Positions 1-5,800 of a stretch of DNA of 7,525 nucleotides are shown here, piece after piece. Origin of the DNA: Thermococci archaeon (lineage in GTDB: Archaea; Methanobacteriota_B; Thermococci; Thermococcales; Thermococcaceae); assembly GCA_003663535.1 (NCBI GenBank), contig QMUE01000047.1, positions 1-7,525 on the forward strand, given 5' to 3'. Every line of letters begins with the position of its first letter. Within the stretch, counting starts at the first letter, position 1. The notes under the pieces were generated by a model, which saw only the letters and a list, made by a program, of their open reading frames with translations, ran no database searches and was not told the DNA's origin. A program made the position numbers and the translations under genes.

Positions 1-311
1 ACTAAAACACGCAAAATCTTACCAGGCATTGGCGCGGAAACCACGCCCTCCCCAGCAGCAGTTGGTGCAGGAGCACTAGGCACTTCAACTGGAGCTGTGG
101 GAGTTGGGGCCGAAGGGACTGCTACACGTGTGGAGGGTACGCTTACACTTTGAGCAGGAGCTTGAAGGGCATTCATTGGAATTCCAAGATCTTTTGCTTC
201 AACTTCGTAACTTTCTCCTTCAAAGTTGACTTTGAACTTTCCTACGCCGAGTTCTTCAACTTCAACCTCATAAGGAACTCCATCAACAATGACTTTAACT
301 TTGCCTTTCAT
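1..311 (-). CDS. mmdC: Methylmalonyl-CoA decarboxylase gamma subunit (biotin carboxyl carrier), 3' part missing
   Basis: The frame opens with ATG at 309-311 and stays open for 103 codons to the left edge, so the C-terminal part is outside the window. Residues 1-45 form a small beta-rich N-terminal domain starting MKGKVKVIVDGVPYEVEVEE. Residues about 50-88 are a Pro/Ala/Val/Ser/Thr-rich flexible linker. From residue 90 the biotinyl domain begins (VVSAPMPGKILRV), the usual entry to a biotin carrier fold; the AMKM-type motif with the biotinylated lysine would follow just beyond position 1. In the family, the carrier takes the carboxyl group from the alpha subunit and delivers it to the membrane beta subunit. 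The start lies 2 bases after the delta stop, and a GGTGA at 314-318 overlaps that stop, which suggests coupled translation. Oxaloacetate decarboxylase or acyl-CoA carboxylase carriers look similar; the alpha subunit favours methylmalonyl-CoA. Confidence 0.88.
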   Translation of the reverse strand, partial: MKGKVKVIVDGVPYEVEVEELGVGKFKVNFEGESYEVEAKDLGIPMNALQAPAQSVSVPSTRVAVPSAPTPTAPVEVPSAPAPTAAGEGVVSAPMPGKILRVL

Positions 312-313
312 TC

Positions 314-697
314 TCACCAAGCCCCCATTTCATAATTAAAGTTTTCAACTTCTTCAATTTGAGATTGAACACCATACAAGCGCCAAGCTTCAGAAGGCTT
401 CTTCCTAAATGGTAAAGGCCTAAGTTGAGTATTCTTCTCAGCAAGATACGCCAAAATTGCAGCAGTTATTATGGTGAGTTTCTTTGGTTCGATGGCTGGT
501 TTTTCTTCAACTTTTAATTCTACCTTCTCTTCTTTTGGTTTAGTCTCTACAGTGGATGTTTCCCTCTCAATTAAAACTCTCTCCAAGTATCCAATGCCGT
601 ACATGGCTAGTGCCAATATACTCAACACTAGAAAAACCACTGTAACGCCTAAAATGGTAATGTAAAGGCCTTCAAGGAAGAACTCCCAAGTAACCAT
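314..697 (-). CDS. mmdD: Methylmalonyl-CoA decarboxylase delta subunit (OadG-like membrane anchor)
   Basis: This 127-residue protein has the layout of the small OadG/MmdD anchor subunits. One hydrophobic helix spans about residues 8-33 (ITILGVTVVFLVLSILALAM). A charged Lys/Glu/Pro-rich linker covers residues 40-73. A conserved-looking C-terminal segment follows (LTIITAAILAYLAEKN, then SEAWRLYG). In the family this subunit holds the soluble alpha and biotin subunits on the membrane beta subunit and is needed for complex stability; it has no catalytic motif. I chose the ATG at 695-697 because GAGGTG (704-709) lies 6 bases upstream. An in-frame ATG at 725-727 would add MVTFHCEVQE but lies inside the mmdA end and shows no clear ribosome site. 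The gene begins 10 bases after the mmdA stop and ends 2 bases before mmdC. Sequence identity in this family is low, so the call rests on topology and position. Confidence 0.82.
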   Translation of the reverse strand: MVTWEFFLEGLYITILGVTVVFLVLSILALAMYGIGYLERVLIERETSTVETKPKEEKVELKVEEKPAIEPKKLTIITAAILAYLAEKNTQLRPLPFRKKPSEAWRLYGVQSQIEEVENFNYEMGAW

Positions 698-703
698 TTC
701 CTG

Positions 704-709
704 CACCTC
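704..709 (-). promoter_or_regulatory. Ribosome binding site of the delta subunit gene
   Basis: On the minus strand the sequence is GAGGTG, a full match to the core complementary to the archaeal 16S 3' end, 6 bases before the ATG at 695-697. It overlaps the TGA stop of the alpha subunit gene (708-710), and it decides the start of the delta gene. Confidence 0.8.
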
Positions 710-2276
710 ACAGTGGAATGTTACCATGCTTCTTTGGTGGAAGCTTGACCCTCTTACTTTCTAATGCTTCTAACGCCATGATTATCCTTCCCCTCGTTTC
801 CGCCGGGTCAATCACGTCATCAACATAACCCCTGCTTGCGGCAACGTATGGGTTCGCGAACTTCTCCCTATACTCTCTAATCTTTTCCTGCCTGTACTCC
901 TCTGGATTCTCCGCCTTAGCAATCTCCTTCCTAAAAATAATGTTCGCCGCCCCTTCAGGACCCATAACAGCAATCTCTGCAGTTGGCCAAGCAAAAACGA
1001 AGTCTGCACCTAAATGCTTTGATCCCATAGCTAGATATGCTCCACCATAGGCTTTTCTTAAAATAACCGTAACCATTGGAACTGTTGCTTCTGAGTAAGC
1101 GTAAAGCACTTTCGCACCGTGCCTTATAATTCCTCCATACTCCTGCTGAACTCCTGGAAGGTAACCTGGAACGTCAACGAGCGTTACTATTGGAATGTTG
1201 AAGGCATCACAAGTTCTAACAAACCTCGCTATCTTATCGGAGCTGTCGATGTCTAGAACTCCAGCCAGGTGTATTGGATTGTTTGCTATGATACCAACTG
1301 TTTGACCATTCATTCTTCCAAAGCCCACGACCGCGTTAGGAGCGTAGTAGGGTAGGATTTCGAGGAAATCAGGGTTCCCATTAGCATCCCTATCCACTAT
1401 CTCATATATAACTTGCCTCACATCGTAACCCTTGTTGGGGTCATCTGGAACTATCTCATAGAGCTTGTCGCTCTTTCTGAAGGGAGGGTCTGTTGTTGGG
1501 AATTTTGGTGGTTTTTCCATGTTGTTTGATGGGAGGTACCCAACGAGCCTTCTTATGAGCATTAAAACTTCTTCGTCGCTTTTCCCTATTAAGTGGGCTT
1601 GGCCACTTTTTTGAGCGTGAACCATTCCTCCACCTAGTTGAGTTGAAGAGACTTCAACTCCGGTAACGGCTTTAACGACTTGTGGGCCGGTAATGAACAT
1701 AAAGGTGGCTGGGTTGTCAACCATTAGAATGAAGTCCCCAATTGCTGGACTGTAAACTGCTCCGCCCGCGCATGGCCCCATTATAGCTGTAATTTGTGGA
1801 ATCACTCCACTTAAAACAGTGTTCATTTTAAAAATCTCACCGTAACCTTTGAGAGCGTCTACTCCCTCTTGGATTCTTGCTCCCCCGGAGTCATTTAGGC
1901 CTATTATTGGGGCTCCGGCTTCTAAAGCTAACTCCATAATGCGCTTTATTTTTGCAGCGTGCATTTCTCCAAGAGAACCACCCATTACTGTAAAATCTTG
2001 GGCAAAAACGAATACTAATCTTCCATCGATTGTTCCATAACCTGTTATAACACCATCAGCAGGAAGTTCCATCTTATCAAGGCCGAATTCAGTGTTTCTG
2101 TGCTTTACGAAGGCTCCAAGTTCAACGAAACTTCCAGGATCTAAAAGTTTTTCAATTCTTTCTCTTGCTGTGAGTTTCCCCTTTTCGTGCTGTTTTTGAA
2201 CTCTAGCTTCTCCACCCATTTTGAGAATCTCTTCTTTCTTCTCATAGAGCTCATTAACCCTCTCTTCCATACTCAT
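708..2276 (-). CDS. mmdA: Methylmalonyl-CoA decarboxylase alpha subunit (carboxyltransferase)
   Basis: This 522-residue protein belongs to the biotin-dependent carboxyltransferase family (two crotonase-like halves) and has the usual length. It would move the carboxyl group from (S)-methylmalonyl-CoA to biotin on the gamma subunit, in the cytoplasm at the membrane. Visible marks are the N-terminal KLTARERIEKLLDPGSF region (residues 34-50), GGSLGEMHAAKI (about 99-110), the first oxyanion-hole stretch GPCAGGAVYSPAIGDF (167-182), DVPGYLPGVQQEYGG in the C-terminal half (368-382), the second oxyanion stretch AYGGAYLAMGS (409-419), and the tail ending KKHGNIPL. An in-frame ATG at 2289-2291 would add five residues, but GGAGG at 2285-2289 fits the ATG at 2274-2276 with 8 bases of spacing, so I prefer the latter. 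It is first in an alpha-delta-gamma operon. Propionyl- or acetyl-CoA carboxylase beta subunits are close relatives; the OadG-like neighbour argues for the decarboxylase. Confidence 0.93.
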   Translation of the reverse strand: MSMEERVNELYEKKEEILKMGGEARVQKQHEKGKLTARERIEKLLDPGSFVELGAFVKHRNTEFGLDKMELPADGVITGYGTIDGRLVFVFAQDFTVMGGSLGEMHAAKIKRIMELALEAGAPIIGLNDSGGARIQEGVDALKGYGEIFKMNTVLSGVIPQITAIMGPCAGGAVYSPAIGDFILMVDNPATFMFITGPQVVKAVTGVEVSSTQLGGGMVHAQKSGQAHLIGKSDEEVLMLIRRLVGYLPSNNMEKPPKFPTTDPPFRKSDKLYEIVPDDPNKGYDVRQVIYEIVDRDANGNPDFLEILPYYAPNAVVGFGRMNGQTVGIIANNPIHLAGVLDIDSSDKIARFVRTCDAFNIPIVTLVDVPGYLPGVQQEYGGIIRHGAKVLYAYSEATVPMVTVILRKAYGGAYLAMGSKHLGADFVFAWPTAEIAVMGPEGAANIIFRKEIAKAENPEEYRQEKIREYREKFANPYVAASRGYVDDVIDPAETRGRIIMALEALESKRVKLPPKKHGNIPL

Positions 2277-2284
2277 AAGAGCTG

Positions 2285-2289
2285 CCTCC
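2285..2289 (-). promoter_or_regulatory. Ribosome binding site of mmdA
   Basis: GGAGG on the minus strand ends 8 bases before the ATG at 2274-2276. It overlaps the upstream in-frame ATG at 2289-2291, which has no purine-rich site of its own. This supports the shorter start. Confidence 0.6.
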
Positions 2290-2291
2290 AT

Positions 2292-2308
2292 AACTATTGG
2301 TTAACTAC
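2292..2308 (-). promoter_or_regulatory. Near-match to the SurR operator
   Basis: Read on the minus strand this is GTAGTTAACCAATAGTT. The Thermococcales sulfur-response regulator SurR binds GTTn3AAC, extended GTTn3AACn5GTT. Here the spacing is exact, and eight of the nine fixed bases match (GTA instead of GTT in the first block). It lies downstream of the probable TATA box, around the expected transcription start of the decarboxylase operon. A chance match in AT-rich DNA is quite possible. Confidence 0.25.
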
Positions 2309-2317
2309 TTTGTAGTT
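2303..2317. repeat. Short inverted repeat in the mmdA leader
   Basis: AACTAC (2303-2308) and GTAGTT (2312-2317) are perfect inverted arms around a 3-base TTT loop. The repeat lies between the TATA-like box and the mmdA start and overlaps the SurR-like site. It could be a protein-binding palindrome or a weak hairpin at the start of the transcript. Six base pairs is not strong evidence. Confidence 0.35.
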
Positions 2318-2327
2318 TGTAAACCTC

Positions 2328-2341
2328 TTTAAAAGGATTTT
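2328..2341 (-). promoter_or_regulatory. Probable archaeal promoter (BRE and TATA) of the decarboxylase operon
   Basis: On the minus strand AAAATC (BRE-like) is followed by CTTTTAAA (TATA-like, 2328-2335). About 25 bases from its centre would put the transcript start near 2306, giving a leader of roughly 30 bases that includes the GGAGG site. The position just after the aIF2 beta terminator fits a new transcription unit. The box deviates from the best TTTATA-type consensus. Confidence 0.5.
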
Positions 2342-2377
2342 CATAACCATAAAATGCCCGGAAGAATACATGTACAC

Positions 2378-2398
2378 AAATAAAAGCATGAAAAAGAG
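2378..2398 (-). terminator. Oligo-T terminator after aIF2 beta
   Basis: Directly after the aIF2 beta TGA (2400-2402), the minus strand reads CTCTTTTTC and then GCTTTTATTTG, giving two T-rich tracts (2391-2395 and 2378-2385). Archaeal RNA polymerase terminates on such T runs without needing a hairpin. The tracts separate the MCM/aIF2 beta unit from the decarboxylase operon. Confidence 0.55.
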
Positions 2399-2399
2399 T

Positions 2400-2822
2400 T
2401 CAGAGATGGGCTATTGGAGTCTCTGCACCACATGCTTCACACTTCAAGAAGTGGAAGCGATCTTTTTTAATGATTTTCGTATCAGGTGAGCCACAGACAG
2501 GACAAATAACGTACTCTTTGAGGTACTTCTTTAGTTTGTTGGCTATCATATATGGGGTAAAACGGCCCTGCAAAACCACTCTTCTTCCCTCTAAAGTACC
2601 TGCTGTAGCAACTTCTCTCAGGATGAACTTAAGTAGATGATTTGGATCTCTATTCATTGCCTCTGCAATGTCTCTGAAGTTTTCTATTAATGTTTTATTA
2701 CCCTCTATCGTGACAACTGCGGTCGGGACCTCAAATCTTGAATCATGGTGTTTCACGTTTTCGGGGAGTTCATCATAAGCCTTCTCTAAAAGTTTTTCAT
2801 AATCGTGATAATCATGTTCCAT
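2400..2822 (-). CDS. eif2b: Translation initiation factor aIF2 subunit beta
   Basis: This 140-residue protein has the standard length and order of archaeal IF2 beta. An N-terminal acidic helix (residues 4-20, [17 protein letters not shown]) would contact the gamma subunit. A central alpha-beta domain covers about 30-95, with the conserved [10 protein letters not shown] and [12 protein letters not shown] stretches. A C-terminal zinc ribbon has Cys107, Cys110, Cys128 and Cys131 in two CxxC pairs. As part of the aIF2 alpha-beta-gamma trimer it helps bring initiator Met-tRNA to the small ribosomal subunit with GTP. The start is the ATG at 2820-2822, 5 bases after GAGGTGA (2828-2834). A GTG at 2829-2831 in the same frame lies inside that site and is rejected. 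The gene follows MCM by 45 bases with no T-rich tract between, so co-transcription is likely. Confidence 0.96.
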   Translation of the reverse strand: MEHDYHDYEKLLEKAYDELPENVKHHDSRFEVPTAVVTIEGNKTLIENFRDIAEAMNRDPNHLLKFILREVATAGTLEGRRVVLQGRFTPYMIANKLKKYLKEYVICPVCGSPDTKIIKKDRFHFLKCEACGAETPIAHL

Positions 2823-2827
2823 TTTCC

Positions 2828-2834
2828 TCACCTC
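2828..2834 (-). promoter_or_regulatory. Ribosome binding site of aIF2 beta
   Basis: GAGGTGA on the minus strand is a full match to the archaeal anti-Shine-Dalgarno core, with 5 bases of spacing to the ATG at 2820-2822. It fixes the start and rules out the overlapping GTG three codons upstream. Confidence 0.8.
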
Positions 2835-2867
2835 GCTATACTTTCTGAAGGTGCTTTATTAATCTTT

Positions 2868-5800
2868 TCACAAGACCTTATAGTATCCACTCCTCGGTTC
2901 ATATATCATCGAGTTGGCCTTTAGTTCTTCTATTATTTTTTCAGTTTCAGTTCTGCTTACTCCTTGTTTACTTGCCTCTTTTATCACTTCATCTCTGGGA
3001 GCTCCATAATCTTCGAGATCTTGTAGCTCTTTAATTATATTCAGCACTCTATCCATTTTGTTTATTTTTCTTGAAGATTTTCCGATCTCTAAAATGCTAA
3101 CATCGATATTCCCTTCTTCATCCATTGCAGTTTTCCTTAGTGTATATTCCACCAGTTCTATGGCTACCTTTGCATCTTCTCTCGTAATTACCTCACTTAG
3201 TCTCATGCGTGCGTGGGCTTCGCTAAGTCTTATGAGGGCCTCTAACTGCCTAGGGGTGATTGGTATAGGCTTAATACCCTCATTTTCAGCCCCTTTCCCT
3301 ATAGTTTTTCTCATTCTTATGTAATACCTCTTTATCTCTTCCATAGCCTCCCTAGTCAGAGTTGGCCGAATGTTCTTCCTGGCATATGCTATGTACTTTT
3401 TAAGGAGGTCATATGGAACCTTTGGAATGATCTGCTCAGTTTCTCCCTTTCTGACTTTTAAAATATGCTCAGCTACTTCGGAATCAAACTTTTCGTCCGG
3501 TTCATCAAGAAGGACAAAGATGAGGTCAAATCTACTTAATAACGTTGGAGGGAGGTCGAGCTGCTCCGGAAGGGATTTCATTCTATTAAACCTTCCATAT
3601 TTTGGATTAGCAGCAGCTATAACGGTAGTTCTCGCGTTTAAAGTTGCCGTAATTCCCGCTTTCGAGATGCTTACTGTGTTGTGGAGAACTAGTCCGTGGG
3701 AGACAAAGAGATGATATGGCTCGACGGTTACGTCGTAGACCCATTGCCAGCGGTCATTAGGCACTTCCTCAACTTTTGTAACTCTGAGGAAGCGCAGATT
3801 ACCTTCAACAATGGCCCTAATCTCTGCAAGTTTTTTCTCAGCTTTTCTCAGTTTTTCATTCGCGAGTTCCATTAGTACTTTAACGGTTTCCTCATGTTTA
3901 CGGGCGAGTCTGTAAAGCACGGTTGAATAGGGAACGTTTATTCTTTTGGACAGTTCTCTTACCGTTACGAAATCTCTTATCCTTTCGACGTCTCTTCTTC
4001 CAATCGCATCTTTGAGTTTGGCAATTTTTTCCTCTGCCCTCTTTACATAATCCCGCACTCTTTCCCTGTTTGCATTTTGCCTAGCTTTTATGTTCTTTGT
4101 CAGACCCCCATCATTTATATGGAGTGAATTGAGAACCACTCTTAGCTCCGCAAGAACTTCTGTAGGGATAACATCACAGTAGTTGCGCTTCTTCTGGGAT
4201 GTTTTAACAAGCTGTTTTATCCTTGTTATCCTAGGGTCGTCCCCAACAATTTTGGCAAAGCGCTCAATATCCTCGGTGCCGCTCACAATGACCTTGTAAT
4301 AAGTAGTTTTTCCACGCCTCTCCTCGAAGATGTACGAGTATATGCCAAGGCTTAGCAAGACGTCCTGGAGATCCTCTGCCATTGCCTTTGATGATGTCGT
4401 GAAGCCAACCCTGTATTTATCGACAAATCCGTCTCCTTTGAAGAAAGCATTGAGGAAGGCTTTCTTTGCCCTCTCGTCAGCTCCCAGAATTTTTGTTGGA
4501 AGTCTCTTCCTCCGAGCTGGCCGTTCATTGCTCTTCTCAGGAAATACCTCCGGAAACTCCTCCTTGAGTTTTAGGTAAAAGTCTTTTGAAATTGTCCGAA
4601 CTGTGTAGAGCTTCTTTTCACCTGGCCTTTCCCTTGTTTGGATATCGTATTTGACGCCAAGTTTCTTGAGAACTCCTTTAAATTCCTCAACAATTCTCTT
4701 GTCAGTGTTTGTGAATCCAACCTCGTAGTAGCCGTTTGATGGATTGGCATAGGTGAACCCCTCCGAGAGGAGGAAGCCAAGGAACCTCGCTGTTGTTTCG
4801 TCGAAGTTCTTCCCTTCCAGTGGAGCATAATGTCTAATGGCAAGTACGAGATCCTCGGGCCTGATTTTTTCAGCAGGCTTCTCGACAATTTTGCCCTTCT
4901 CCCACACCATAATCGGATGCTCTGGTGTTACGGTTATTTCCCTGCCGTTCGAGAACTTCAGTCTTATAAACTTCTCCGGAGCCTTATGTCTGCTCACGCG
5001 GTCAGCCTTGACCTTAACTATTTCTTTACTTTCAAGGTCGTAGGTGAGTAGCTCTATGTCATCAACCGGCAGGATCTCCGTGTCCTTGCCGAGAATTACT
5101 TTATCGCGGTTGGCTTCAATGAGTGAATCCACTAGCTCGCCTATTTTCACCTTCCTGCCATCCGCAAGGAGGATCTCGAAGTCATGGTGGTAGCTCTGCT
5201 GCTCAAGGGCTTCATGTATAGAGCTCCTATCCCTGTCACTCATTTTGTCGATCTCGTCAATAAGAGCGATACCCATATCGGCTAAGACAAGAACTCCAGC
5301 CTCCAAAACCCAAGAACCGGTTAATTCATCGCGGACAGCGGCGGCAGTGTTGTGGACTATGAAACCATTGGCAATGAAGCTGTGGGAGCTTTCTACTGTC
5401 AGATCATAGACGTATTCGTAGGGACTTTGAATGAGCTCAACCAAGACAGGTTGTGGACCAGTAACTGTGAGAACTTCTCCCTTGAGTTTTTCAGCAGGAA
5501 CCCATCCTGAAGGGGTTAAAAGCTTTGTTTCTGGAGTAACAATGATGCTAGCACCGTTGGAAGTAGTTATGCGCACGAGCTTTTCTGGGGCTTTTAATTT
5601 CCAAAGTTTCAAGACTTTTTGATATCCATCCTGAGTTTTCACTGCAAGCCCAAGTTTTTCGACATCTACGCTCTCATATTCTTTGACTTTATGAGGAATT
5701 ACCTTTTCTACAAGGTTTCCGATCCTAAAACTGCCCAGATTTGTTTCAATTATGCTTTCAGGTGCAACACACAAACCTGCGGCTGAGCTACTCTTACCAC

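Noticed and set aside
725..727. Earlier ATG as the start of the delta subunit
   Set aside because: It would overlap the mmdA end and add ten residues that do not belong to the usual short N-terminus; the ATG at 695-697 has a strong ribosome site.
2289..2291. Earlier ATG as the start of mmdA
   Set aside because: There is no purine-rich site before it, and GGAGG starts within it and fits the ATG at 2274-2276. A leaderless start there cannot be fully excluded.
2367..2374. Eight-base palindrome TACATGTA between aIF2 beta and mmdA
   Set aside because: It lies between the terminator and the promoter, is short and AT-rich, and has no second copy, so it may be chance.
2829..2831. GTG as the start of aIF2 beta
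   Set aside because: It lies inside the GAGGTGA ribosome site, and the ATG at 2820-2822 has ideal spacing and gives the usual family length of 140 residues.
2850..2866. Possible TATA box (TTAATAAAG on the minus strand) between MCM and aIF2 beta
   Set aside because: It is a weak match, and a start about 25 bases downstream would leave almost no leader before the strong ribosome site; read-through from MCM explains the layout better.
3370..3714. Plus-strand open frames opposite MCM and the decarboxylase (this one and several of 60-90 codons)
   Set aside because: They are antisense to well-conserved coding sequence and have biased, low-complexity products without family motifs or ribosome sites.
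4571..4888. Overlapping 105-codon minus-strand frame inside intein 3
   Set aside because: It is a frame shadow of the intein with no ribosome site or recognisable domain, and the intein frame itself shows clear family motifs.
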